Origin: Podarcis raffonei
Lineage: Eukaryota; Chordata; Lepidosauria; Squamata; Lacertidae
Direction of reading: 5' to 3'
NCBI RefSeq assembly: GCF_027172205.1
Contig: NC_070617.1
Coordinates: forward strand, 255,501-319,500
Length of the DNA stretch: 64,000 bases
Positions 32,700 to 42,549 of this stretch are shown here, piece after piece. A program made the translations under genes and the position numbers. Numbering within the stretch: position 1 is the first letter of the stretch; every line of letters starts with the position of its first letter. Under the pieces are notes generated by a model. The model had not been told where the DNA came from. It made no database searches and worked only from the letters and a program-made list of their open reading frames with translations.

Positions 32700-32990
32700 T
32701 GTCAGAACTGACAGGTTATTTATGTATAAAGGGAGGCAGTGGAAGAAAATACAACCGGGCCCATTCCTCCGACGGCCATTCCTTAATTATCGAAACGCAG
32801 AGAGCCGAGCAAAAGCAAACAGAGGGGAGAGCTGCGTGTTATGACAAAGTTATAAATAGCTAAATGGTATAAACACTCCACACCGGGGCAAGCGCAGCAA
32901 AAGACACCCCCGGATTTAAAAGGATGAGGAAACTGAAATTTTGGGACCAAAGTGGATTAGGAAGAATTCATGGAGAGGGCCATCGAAGGC
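32700..32990. other. Unique block, possible conserved non-coding element
   Basis: No repeat is recognised. It contains GGTTATTTATGTATAAAGG, CCTTAATTATCGAAACGC, GACAAAGTTATAAATAGC and CGGATTTAAAAGG. The mix of intact AT motifs in GC-rich DNA suggests selection, but this is inference. Confidence 0.35.
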
Positions 32991-33009
32991 GACTTGCCTG
33001 CACCGTGGG

Positions 33010-33295
33010 AGGCGGCAATCTTTCTGAGTAAGTTTCTGAAAACCACAGGAGGGGAGAGTTGCCTTTGCGCTCAAGACCCACAGGCAACTGGTTGGCCACT
33101 GTGAGGAGAGGATGCTGGGCTGATGGGCCATTCGGCCAACCCAACAGGCAGGCTTTTCTCTTGTTCTTAGAGAGCCTCCAGGTCCATAGGCAGTCTATCT
33201 CCACTCCTAGGTTCTTGGGGGCATCTGGCCCCTGTGAGGACAGGATGCTGGCCACTGGCCTGATCCAGCAGCCAGGTTCTGCTGATGTTCTTAGA
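33010..33295 (+). repeat. CR1 LINE 3' region, sense
   Basis: GGCAACTGGTTGGCCACTGTG, GAGAGCCTCCAGGTCCATAG and CTATCTCCACTCCTAGGTTC. Confidence 0.7.
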
Positions 33296-34325
33296 AACTG
33301 GCTCCTCCTCCTCTCCTTCTCTGATTTGCATTAAGACAGGCGAGAAGTATTTTTAAAGCAAGAAAGTGAGAGGAGGTGGGGAGGCCACACAAAGAGCAAA
33401 TCCGAACGAGCCCCGAGCGACAGATTCATCACAAGAGGCCCACTGGCTGGGCTCTCACCCTCGATCCCAAGACAAGAGGCCATATTTCACCTTTAAAAGC
33501 TTCCGTCTCTCCCAGCCCTGGTGGGCCACAGCACATTCCTCCCCTTCCCCAACTGAATGGAGAGGTGGGCTTTGTTTTGAAGTCAGCCCCAGCTCCAGGC
33601 TCACTTGGAAGCTGTGCATGGATCTCTTTCACACACACACTCACCTTCTCGCCCATGGAGGCCACAAGCAACCAGCCCTGCCTTTGATGCAGAGGATCCC
33701 CGCTTGGCCTGCAGAACGATGCAACTGAGGCTGGCCCTGCAGCTTCCCCTGGTGGCAAAAAAGCACCAGGTCTGCACCAACCGCCAAAGCCACAACGCAC
33801 ACCCCTCAGGGTGCAAGAGCCACAGCCACTGCTGGCTGAGCAGGGCGCCAAAAACAAAGCAGGGTTCTAGTCCTTGTGGTTCTGGATAAAAGGGGGGAGT
33901 GGAAATGCAGGGAGGGGGGTGGCCAGAGGCCTTGCAAAGAACCTTTCCCTTTTGCCTCTGCACTCCAGGGCAGCTGATCCCTGTGGGAGAGCAGGTTCAG
34001 TCTCGCCAGGGAGATTTTCACTCCTCTGGCCAGAAGGATTGGAGGCCCAGCCCTGGAGGGACTCGCAGGCAAAAGCAACTGGGCTCTTTTCATGGCGGCC
34101 ATCTGCACCACTAGCTGTCCTGGAGCACCTTGGGACTCGATGGTTCAAGATGCAGGTCTCTTGCACGAGATACGTAAGGGGCTGCCTGGGGTTGGGTGTC
34201 CAGGGAGAGGGTCCCGCAGAGACTGCCACCCACCCACCACCTCCTCAGGGCTCCCTGGAAGCTCCCAAGATCTGAGGAAGCGGAAAACCAACGAGCCAAA
34301 ACTCAATAAAACAAGGATGATGCTT
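33296..34325. other. Unassigned intergenic sequence
   Basis: Overlapping open frames up to 142 codons occur on both strands at 33.4-34.3 kb, without a domain that I recognise. I see no gene. Confidence 0.45.
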
Positions 34326-34329
34326 TGTG

Positions 34330-34720
34330 TGGCAATCCTTCAGGTGGCACGATGCCGTGTAAGGACGACATGGAGAATGCAGGGAGAAAGGTTTTCCTCC
34401 CTCTCTCATCACACTGAACCTTGTGAAGATTCAGGACAGAGAAAAGGACGGACTTCTTTCCACAAACTGTGGAACTCCCTGCCACAGGAGGCAGTGATGG
34501 CCCCCAACTTTAGAAGAGGGTTGGACAAATTCACGGAGGAGGAGGAGGGGACTATTGAAGGCTACTCACCTTGGTGGGTTATGTCCTGCCTCCAATGTCA
34601 GAGGCAGTTGCTGGAAAAGGCAGGGAGAGCGCTGCTTTCGCACTCGGGTCCATTGTGTGGACTTCCCATAATGGGCAGGTCCCCTTTGGCCTGATCCGGC
34701 TGCAGAGCTCTTTTCATGAT
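34330..34720 (+). repeat. CR1 LINE 3' region, sense
   Basis: ACACTGAACCTTGTGAAGATTC, ACTGTGGAACTCCCTGCCAC, GGACAAATTCACGGAGGAGG and CCTGATCCGGCTGC follow the CR1 order. Confidence 0.7.
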
Positions 34721-36150
34721 CTTCAGGTACAGCGGCTCTTCGGATCAGGCCCCTTTCCCCCGCCATGCCTACGCAAGCACACAGGTCTCAAGGCAGCCAG
34801 TAAGTGAAATATTTTACTTTTTTAGAAAAAGACAAAACAATCCCAAGCACAAACTGAAGACACGCCCGTTCATAATTACCAGCATTAACACAAATGGAAT
34901 AAGTAAGTTTTTTTTGCAGTGTGTGTGTGGGCTTCTATGTAGGAAATCTGTTTCCCTGTGCGGGTGGTTTTAAAAAATTATTCTTCCATTTTTGTCTTTG
35001 TTTTAAAAAGATGCTCGCTTTAAAACTGCTGGAGAGGAATCTTTCTGAGACTGCTGCAAAGGATCCGCATCAAAGATTTCCGTGGGGAAAACACAATACG
35101 TTTGGCAACCGTTTTTAAAATGTTCAATAAAGTTTGTTTAAAATAAATTAGGAGTTCCCTGGAGGCCCACTTGGCAGATTGCGAACGCCCCTTTGTGGCA
35201 AGTCCCCAAGAGCCCAGGAGGAAGGGGCACAGAAACCCAAACCCCGGGAGGGACGGAGGCTGCGCCAAAGGCAAGAGAGAAAGACCTTTGGAAAGTTGTT
35301 CTTTTTTATCAGTGGGGGGAAGCAAACGAGGAGAGATGGGAAAACAAACCTTAAGACCTTTTCGGTATCTCATTAACAGCAATGTGCTTCGGGGCTCCTT
35401 CTTCTTCCCAGAAAGACACACACACACACACACAAACACACGTTGCGCCACAACAGCAAGGTGACCTTCTTGCTTCATGGTCACTTGGTGGGAAACAGCA
35501 CCAGAGAGAAGACAGAGAGTGACAGAATGAGACACTCACTGGCCAAGACACAGCGATGGAGCCACTTTTGGGGTGCAGGGGGGCAAGGGGGGGTCACAGT
35601 GTTCCAGGGGATTTTCAGCATCAGAATGAGAAAGTGTGCCCAGTCTTTACCATTGTGGTCTCTTCAAGGATGGGAACTTTGTGCTCCAGGAATGCTCCAT
35701 TCATTCTGATTGTGCAGCTGGAGGTATTAAGAGGAAGGAGGGGGGAAAGAGGAGCCTCTGCAAATCAAAAGGGGAGGGAGGCCTGCCCTTTGCAGAGAGC
35801 CCTGCACCCTAGACCAGCCCTTGGCCACCCCGGTGTCCTGCAGAGCCTGGGAGGCTACAGCTCTGGGGCCAGAACAAGCCTCTGATGCTGCGGCTGATGG
35901 GAGCTGCAGTCCAGGGGGGCCCAGGCAGAACAGGCAAAGCTCATCTGGGCAGGATCCTGCCCATCCTGACCTTGAGGATGTCCCAGCCAGGACCCCAACG
36001 CCTGCTGAGCTGAGAAGGGGATGCTTTGCAGGGGGTGCTATGGGCCAACACCCATGGGGCCTCTCTGGGGGGCATTCGCAGGCTCTGGGTGCCATAGGGC
36101 GCAGGGTGTGTGCGCGTGTGCAACGCCCCCCTTCCCCTCAAGCGGAACAG
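34721..36150. other. Unassigned intergenic sequence
   Basis: It includes an AT-rich stretch at 34800-35155, a (CA)n run at about 35417-35434 and otherwise unique DNA. No gene is seen. A piece at 35850-35920 (GGCTGATGGGAGCTGCAGTCC) resembles a decayed arm of the palindromic hAT MITE. Confidence 0.4.
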
Positions 36151-36155
36151 AGATA

Positions 36156-36370
36156 CAGTGGTACCTCGGATTAAGAACTTAATTCATTCTGGAGGTCCGT
36201 TCTTAACCTGAAACTGTTCTTAACCTGAGGTCCCACTTTAGCTAATGGGGCCTCCCGCTGCCGCTGCACGATTTCTGTTCTCATCCTGAAGCAAAGTTCT
36301 TAACCCAAGGTACTATTTCTGGGTTAGCGGAATCTGTAACCTGGAGTGTCTGTAACCCGAGGTACCACTG
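36156..36370. mobile_element. Tigger-like MITE (215 bp)
   Basis: The ends CAGTGGTACCTCGG and CCGAGGTACCACTG are perfect inverted repeats. TA dinucleotides lie on both sides (36154-36155 and 36371-36372), the target duplication of Tc1/mariner-pogo elements. The TIR resembles the Tigger consensus. The interior repeats the phrase GTTCTTAACCTGA. No transposase frame. Confidence 0.85.
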
Positions 36371-36372
36371 TA

Positions 36373-37360
36373 TTCCTTCCCCCAGCGCCACGTCTCCACC
36401 AGGAAGAGACCATAAGGCAGAAGGCACCTGCTCCTCCTGCATAAATGTTCCGGGGGGTTTCGTCTTCTAAGTTTAGGGGGCCAAAGTGGGGAGGGGCAGG
36501 GGGATGTTCCTGGGATTGCAAACTGTTTTGTGTTTTTCATTGGTGCAACCCACCCGGGGACCTGCTGGTGGAGAGCAGGAAAGAGATTTAAGGAGAAGGA
36601 GGAGAGATTATGAAGGATGTGGAGAAAGTGGGAAGAGGAAGGGAGAGACAGACACCCCCCGCCAACAAGAACCCAAGGGGGTCACCATCCACACAGGGGG
36701 CTTCCTTGACCCCCGAGGGAGGGGGTGGGGCCAAGGAGGAGGCGGCAGAGGGGAGCTCAAGATCACCAAGTGCATGGGAGGGACTCCCATCACCTGGCAA
36801 GGGAGAGGGGAGACCCACAGAAGTCAAGCTAGGGAACTGAGTGCCCCCCCGCCCTTTTAAGAGGGTGGGGGCAGGAAGCCAGTCTCCCTGCGCCACCGCA
36901 GAGGCGGGGAGGGGGGTCACCAAAGATCCACCGGCCGAGGCAACAGGATGGGCACCTTGGCCTGGTTGACGCTCAACTCCAACAGCACACGAACCCCACA
37001 GCCACCGGGGCCTGGGGAGTGGATAGCACCATGTTGAAAGCCCCCTTGCCGGGGGGGGGTGAGGATGCCCCCCTCCCTCTGAGGTTCAAGCCGAGAGGGA
37101 AGGAGGCTCGGAACCGTTACAGAGAGGAAGGGGAGGAAGACGCCAAGGCTGCCGTCAGGTGGAAGCGATGTAATGGACACACTTGTCTCCTTCCCCTCCC
37201 CTGCCCCCAGGCGGTTCCTTCACTCTGCCGGCCCTCCTCTCCCTCTGCCCCATGGACCCGTCAACATCCTCCTCCAAACAGCTCGGGGGGCGGGGAGGGG
37301 GGTGTCGGCCTCCCCCAGCGACTCCGGGTTCCAAGGCCTGGTGGCGACTGGAGTTGGGGG
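36373..37360 (-). other. ISG20L2: ISG20L2 3' UTR and downstream flank
   Basis: Directly after the ISG20L2 stop the sequence is GC-rich, unique and without coding signal on the gene's strand. The 3' UTR must start here. I could not find a convincing AATAAA signal on the minus strand, so its end is not placed. Confidence 0.45.
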
Positions 37361-37471
37361 TCAGTCCTGAGGAGAGGTGGCCAGTTGCCTCTCCCACTCG
37401 TCCTCCACCACCTTGTACAGTTCCATGGTGGCCCGGGCGTCTTCCACCGAGGAGTGGCCTTTGTTCCCCAC
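37361..37471 (-). CDS. ISG20L2: ISG20L2 coding exon C (residues 318-353, stop)
   Basis: It has 111 bases: [20 protein letters not shown], then [16 protein letters not shown] and TGA. It holds the Exo III His and Asp. The acceptor is CCCCCCCAG|GTG, and its upstream pyrimidine tract is a (CCTT)n-like simple repeat (37483-37507). Confidence 0.95.
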   Translation of the reverse strand: MGNKGHSSVEDARATMELYKVVEDEWERQLATSPQD

Positions 37472-40400
37472 CTGGGGGGGGTAAGGAAAGAAGGAAGGAA
37501 GGAAGGAGGAAGATGAGGGCAGGGGTCACGTCTCTCTGACCCCTCACAAAGCGAGAGGACACCCCCTCCCCCCACAAAGCCATCTTCTGATACCTCAAGG
37601 GCCGCCCCATGGAGGACAGAGGGCAGGACCCAAACCGAGGGATTCAAGTTACAGAAAAAGAGTTTCTGTGGGTAAGAGCCTCCTCGGAAGGGGGTGGGCT
37701 CTCCTTCCCTGGCGGTCTCAAAGCAGGGGCTGGGTGGCCCCCTGGTCAGGGATGCTTGCATGACAGGGGGTTGGGCTGGATGACCCCTGTGGGTTCCTTC
37801 CAACTCTACAATTCTATGATACTAGGAAAAGGTGCCCAGATAAAGAGAGAGGTGCACAGCAGCTTGGCTCTGGAGTCACTCAAGGGAACTTCTGCTCTTC
37901 GGGGACAAGATAAAATGGTCCCTTTTATACTGCAGAATAGGGACGCGGGTGGTGCTGTGGGTTAAACTACTGAGCCTCTTGGGCTTGCCGATCAGAAGGT
38001 CAGGGTTTGAATCCCTGCGACAGGGTGAGCTCCCGTTGCTCGGTCCCTGCTCCTGCCAACCTAGCAATTTCAAAGTGCAAGTAGATAAATAGGTACCGCT
38101 CTAGTGGGAAGGTAAACAGCGTTTCTGTGCGCTGCTCTGGTTCGCCAGAAGCGGCTTAGTCCTGCTGACCACATGACCCGGAAGCTGTACGCCGGCTCCC
38201 TTGGCCAATAAAGCGAGATGAGCGTCGCAACCCCAGAGTCGTCCGCGACTGGACCTAACGGTCAGGGGTCCCTTTACCTTTATACTGCAGCTCACTATAA
38301 ATTTATAGAATTGCATTGTTTCAAAGGATTCGCTCTGGTTGCCTGCTTTATTTATACGCTACTGTGTTTTGAGCTTACAGCAACTGCAGTATTTGCTGTT
38401 CTTTTCTGCTGCTACTGTGAGCTGCTCAGAGTTCAATATTAAATCAAATGGCGGATCTCCTCCAAGGCCAGGGGACTCTGCTCCTCAGTGGCCCTCCAGA
38501 TGCTGCCAGACTCCGTCTCCCACCAGCCCTGGTACCACCACGGCCCAATGGGCAGGGGTGATGGGAACTGTAGTGTGGCAGCCGCCTGGAGGGAGCCACA
38601 GGGGCTACTCCTGCTCCTGCTGTGTCGGGGGGGGGGGGTCTAAAAACTGCACGGACAGATGGCACAAACAGATTTGGAAAAGCTCCTCCTGGTCATTGTC
38701 CGCAACCTTTTTCTCTCCAGGCTCAAGGAAACAATGGTGTGAGCTTTTTGATGCATATGAACTGACCTGGACCCTGCAATTGTCATCTGAGGCCCTTCTT
38801 TGAGAGCCTCCTCAATGTCTGGAGGGTGGCAACACAACAGCAGGGCCTTTTCTGTGGTATCTCCCAGTCCCAGGGAGGCTCACTTGGCACCTTCATCATA
38901 TACAGTACTGTATCTTTAAGTGCCTGGTGAAAGCTTTCCTTTTTAACCAGGCCTTTTTCCTCTGTCTGGCCTTTTAGGGTGGGTGGGGTGTTTTAATGTG
39001 GTGTTTTTTTGTAATGGATCTATGTGGGTTTTTGCTTGTTTACTTGGTTGCACGCTGCTTTGAATTTCCTTTAAAACAATGAACAGGGTGGTGATACAAT
39101 GACTACTGCAATCAACACAAGATAATATCACCAAGGCAACTATCTGTAAACAAACTCTAAACGTCCATCCATAAAAATGGCAAAAGTAGTTTCCCCCCAC
39201 AACAGGTTGTATCTTGAGCAACTGCAAACACAGTAACAAAGTCATGGAGCTTTGTAGTAAATAATGTACCGTACAAGAGAAGAGAGTAGGGAAACAACTT
39301 AAAGCAGGGGGGCGTCTCTTTCCCTATCTGCATGTTTCCATCAGGAAAGAGGACGATGACCTTCAGTTTGTTAAACTTCCTCCAACAAGTGAACCACTTT
39401 CAAGTCAACTCTTTATTTACAGCATTTGCTATTATTTATGATAAAACCTATTTGGGAAAGAAACTACTTTTGCCATTTTTATGGACGTTTATGGTTTGTT
39501 TACTGATAGTTGCCTTGGTGATATTATCTTGTGTCAACTGAATTGCCTTCGGCAAGAAAAATCAAGCAATGCATTTGATAAATAATAACAACAACCACAG
39601 CCGGCCAAGAGGAGGGACTCTTGAAAAGGAAGTCTGCCAAGACAGTCATTGGGCCTTTCTCCAAAGAGCTGGCTGCCAGCCAGTGTAGGCAACACTGAGC
39701 CAGATGGGGGGGGGGGAGAGAGCAGAAGGACAAGGCAGGGGGTGTTACCTGGATGTCCCTGTGGAGGAGCTGCTTGGTGAGGCGCTTCAGGGAGGCCTGC
39801 TCGTTCTCCGGGAAGCCGGCCTTGCGGTTGAGCAGAGGGTTCTTCGAGGTGTCCCTGGTCAGCGACTTGGGATGGAAATACTTGAGGGCTTTGAAGTCAT
39901 TGTGGATGGCGTGGCCCACAACTATCTTCCCAGAGAGGACCTTGAGGATCTGAAAGGCAAGGAGGGGGAGGGATGTCATCAGTCAGCGCTCAATAGCTCA
40001 AGACTCAACCTGTAGCCCAGGCTGCCTCAAACTCGGCCCTCCAGATGTTTTGAGACTACAATTCCCATCATCCCTGACCACTGGTCCTGCTAGCTGGGGT
40101 CATGGGAGTTGTAGGTCAAAAACTTCTGGAGGGAAGAGTTTGAGGAAGCCTGCTGTAGCCAGTCAAGCACAGCAGGATGCAGACCCACAAAGACATCGTA
40201 GCTGCAGTCTGCCCCACTTCACCCATAAAGGTAAAGGGACCCCTGACCATTAGGTCCAGTCATGACCAACTCTGGGGTTCCGGCACTCATCTCACTTTAT
40301 TGGCCGAAGGAGCTGGCGGCCAGCATGACTTAAGCCGCTTCTGGCGAACCAGAGCAGCGCACGGAAACGCCGTTTACCTTCCCGCCGGAGTGGTACCTAT

Positions 40401-41625
40401 TTATTTACTTGCACTTTGACGTGCTTTCTAACTGCTAGGTTGGCAGGAGCAGGGACCGAGCAACGGGAGCTCACTCCGTCGCAGGGATTCAAACCGCCAA
40501 CCTTCTAATCGGCAAGCCCTGGGCTCAGTGGTTTAACCCACAGCGCCACCCGCGTCCCTTACTTCATCCATAAGAGGATATAAAAGAAGAGCCCTGCAAC
40601 AGGATGAGGCCAAAGGGCTCCTTCCTTAGTCCAGCATCCTGTTGTCACTGTGGCCAAATACCCCATAGAACCTAGGAATCCAGATAGACTGCCTCTGGAC
40701 CTTGAGGTTCCATAAGAAGAGAGTAAGAGCTGCTAGGCCAAATGCCTCAACCAGATGCCAGAATAAAAATACAGACTGCCTTGGTTTTAATGAAAACATG
40801 GAAAACCTTGTGTGGGGCAGGGGGATCCCTAAAGGCTCCCCCCGAGAGGCTGCCAGATCTCCCCCCCCCACTCACCTCCTTCTGGGCCACCTTGAAGGGG
40901 ACGGCGTTCTTCATGTGGTGCCTCTGAATGCCACTCCAGCGCGTCCGGTAGTTGGTGATGGGGCTGAGGGGCCGCACGTACTTGTCGTACATCACGTCGC
41001 CGTGGTAGCTGACCACGCTGCAGCGCGCCAAGTCACTGACGCGCCCGCCGGGGCCCGTGCCCACCATCTCACAGTCAATGGCCACCACCTTGCTGGGCTT
41101 GGGCGGCAGCAGCACCGGGGACAGCCCGCTCTCAAACTCGCTCAGCAGGGCCACCCTCCGGATCTCGCCCGCGGCCCCATTGGCCTGCGCCCCATTGTGC
41201 CTCACAGAGGAACCACCCCCCGCAGTGCTCCCTGCTTTGCTCGAGGCTGTGGCACCCCCAGAGGCATTGCCTCCCTGGGACCCAGAGTCCTTAGCCCCGC
41301 GGGCGGCCTTCTCCTTGGGGAATGTCTTGGTCCTGCGGGCCGAGCTGTCCTCCCGCAGGGGCTTTCTGTCCTGCTCGGCGGACGCCCCCTTCCTGTCCAC
41401 TTTTGGCCTCTTTCTGTCCCGCTCACAGTCTGCCCCGCCGTGCTTCTGAGAGGCATCCCGCCGCGGCAGTGGGGCTTGCCCGGGGAGCTGCTTCTGCTTC
41501 AGGAAGCCTTTCCGCTCCAGGAACTGCCGGCGCTTGATGAACCGCTGGTGCTTCTGGTTGCCCTCAGAGGCCTTCTTGGGCCGCGCAGGGAGGGACGTGT
41601 CCAGGTTGAGAAGGAGATCCGACAT
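37361..41625 (-). CDS. ISG20L2: ISG20L2 gene, coding span: interferon-stimulated 20 kDa exonuclease-like 2
   Basis: Three coding exons (41625-40876, 39949-39749, 37471-37361) join in phase 0 to a 353-residue protein, the same length as human ISG20L2. The product is a nucleolar 3'-5' exoribonuclease of the DEDDh family involved in 5.8S rRNA maturation. Residues 1-175 form a basic, low-complexity N-terminus with several Lys/Arg clusters suited to nucleolar targeting (for example [12 protein letters not shown]). The catalytic core follows: Exo I in [11 protein letters not shown] (Asp184, Glu186), Exo II in [11 protein letters not shown] (Asp268), and Exo III in [15 protein letters not shown] (His323, Asp328). 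All five catalytic residues are present. The ATG at 41625 was chosen because MSDLLLNLD aligns with the human start MSTLLLNLD and has A at -3. An in-frame ATG at 41640 would add MEEGT. The gene looks functional. Confidence 0.96.
37740..37830 (+). repeat. CR1 LINE 3' tail, sense
   Basis: GGGTTGGGCTGGATGACCCC, TTCCAACTCTACAATTCTATG. It lies in ISG20L2 intron 2, antisense to the gene. Confidence 0.75.
37936..38280 (+). mobile_element. Sauria-type tRNA SINE, copy B
   Basis: A full-length copy runs from GGGACGCGGGTGGTGCTGTG to CAGGGGTCCCTTTACC, with perfect duplications TATACTGCAG at 37926-37935 and 38281-38290. It lies in ISG20L2 intron 2, antisense to the gene. Confidence 0.88.
38485..38605. repeat. 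Decayed palindromic hAT MITE
   Basis: GGCCCTCCAGATGCTGCCAG and GGGGTGATGGGAACTGTAG are mutated arms of the same palindrome seen at 40018 and 48576. Confidence 0.45.
38815..39090 (+). repeat. L2-like LINE 3' end
   Basis: GGGCCTTTTCTGTGGTATC, TTAAGTGCCTGGTGAAAGC and GCACGCTGCTTTGAATTTCC match L2-type 3' ends. Confidence 0.55.
39116..39533. mobile_element. Non-autonomous DNA element with long inverted repeats (418 bp)
   Basis: The ends are long imperfect inverted repeats of about 75-95 bp. Both arms begin CACAAGATAATATCACCAAG, then GCAACTATC(T/A)GTAAACAAAC and continue through AAAAATGGCAAAAGTAGTTTC. Four-base copies TCAA lie immediately outside (39112-39115 and 39534-39537). There is no transposase frame. 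The superfamily is not clear to me: 4-bp duplications occur in several DNA-transposon groups, and the CACA start matches none that I can name safely. It lies in ISG20L2 intron 2. Confidence 0.8.
39749..39949 (-). CDS. ISG20L2: ISG20L2 coding exon B (residues 251-317)
   Basis: It has 201 bases (67 codons) from [20 protein letters not shown] to [10 protein letters not shown], with acceptor TTTCAG|ATC and donor CAG|GTAACA. It holds Exo II and the conserved [10 protein letters not shown] stretch. A hAT MITE sits 69 bp upstream of its acceptor. Confidence 0.96.
40018..40152. mobile_element. Palindromic hAT MITE, copy 2
   Basis: The 135-bp copy has perfect 8-bp duplications CTGTAGCC at 40010-40017 and 40153-40160. 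The ends are CAGGCTGCCTCAAACTCGG and GAGTTTGAGGAAGCCTG. It lies in ISG20L2 intron 1. Confidence 0.88.
40229..40560 (-). mobile_element. Sauria-type tRNA SINE, copy C
   Basis: A full-length copy in ISG20L2 intron 1, same strand as the gene. The flanks ACTTCACCCATAA (40216-40228) and ACTTCATCCATAA (40561-40573) form a 13-bp duplication with one change. Confidence 0.88.
40590..40715 (-). repeat. CR1 LINE 3' piece, antisense
   Basis: CATCCTGTTGTCACTGTGGCC, ACCTAGGAATCCAGATAGAC and CTTGAGGTTCCATAAG. Confidence 0.7.
40876..41625 (-). CDS. ISG20L2: ISG20L2 coding exon A (residues 1-250)
   Basis: This exon has 750 bases, ends ...FKVAQKE and is followed by the donor GAG|GTGAGT. It carries the basic N-terminus and the Exo I motif. 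An in-frame stop lies at 41691-41689, so the frame cannot extend further upstream. The TCTCTAG just before it could be the acceptor of a 5' UTR intron. Confidence 0.95.
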
Positions 41626-42004
41626 GGTGCCCTCCTCCATGGACGAAGCGGGACCACGAGGAGGAGAGGCCAGCAAGCGGGCACTGCTCTAGAGAGGCCG
41701 CGAGGGGCGCGATGCTGGACATGTCCACATGCTAACAAGGCTGGGGAGGGAGATGGGGAAGGACAGGGTGAATTTCCAGCATTTGGGGGGAGGATTCACA
41801 AAGTTCTCAGCCACGCTGACTTATGTTCAGGACGTTTGCTCCGGAGGTTACTGGAAACCAAACTGCAGAGCTACTCAGGGGTCCTAGTTAACTCAGTCCA
41901 GAGCCACGAGGACCGGAATCTTGCCATAAAATGTTGAATTCTTTTAATATTTAATTGTTTTTTAAATGACCCCCCCCCCAATGTTTTCAGCTGTTCTCAT
42001 TTTA

Positions 42005-42180
42005 TCTGCTCGGTGGGCAGAGCCCCTGCTTCAGACGCAGAATATCTGAGGTCCAGTCCTAGGTGTCAGCTCCAGGTGGGGCTGGGGAAAAGGACTCCTG
42101 CCTGAAACCCTGGAGAGCCCCTGCTGCCCGTCAGCGCAGCTGCTCTGGCTTGATACAAGGCAGCCTCCCTGGTTCCTGTG
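42005..42180 (+). repeat. tRNA-Ala-like SINE, sense
   Basis: Head GCTCGGTGGGCAGAGCCCCT, then AGGTCCAGTCCTAGG (altered B box), body CCTGAAACCCTGGAGAGCC and ATACAAGGCAGCCTCCC. It lies upstream of the ISG20L2 coding start, in the leader intron or flank. Confidence 0.6.
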
Positions 42181-42549
42181 AAGGCGGCCTCCATCACCCA
42201 CCCACCCAGGAAGTGTAATGCCACCCTGTGCCAGCCTCCCCCTGCCTGGCGCCCACTGTCAAGGCTCCTCCTCCTGCTACATCCTGAGCGCCAGGCAGCA
42301 ACTGGAGACGAAACGTATTCCCCAATCCACTGGGCAAGTCTCTCCTGCTCACACTCTTGGGGTGCTAGGAAGGGAGAAGGAGATGGCACTTGATGACCTT
42401 TGGGGTCCCTTTGGCCGGGGTCCCAGGGCAGAGACCCTCCCCTCCCAGCCTCCCGGGGGGCGGCCTGGCCAAGGGGTGGTCCTGCTGTGGGAGCAGAGAG
42501 ACGCCCTCCTCCCCGCCCCCTCCCCCCCACCTACCCGGCTCAGCCCCAC

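Noticed and set aside
40702-41937. 411-codon plus-strand open frame
   Set aside because: It lies exactly antisense to ISG20L2 exon A, has no known domain, and is explained by the GC-rich codon use of the real gene on the other strand.
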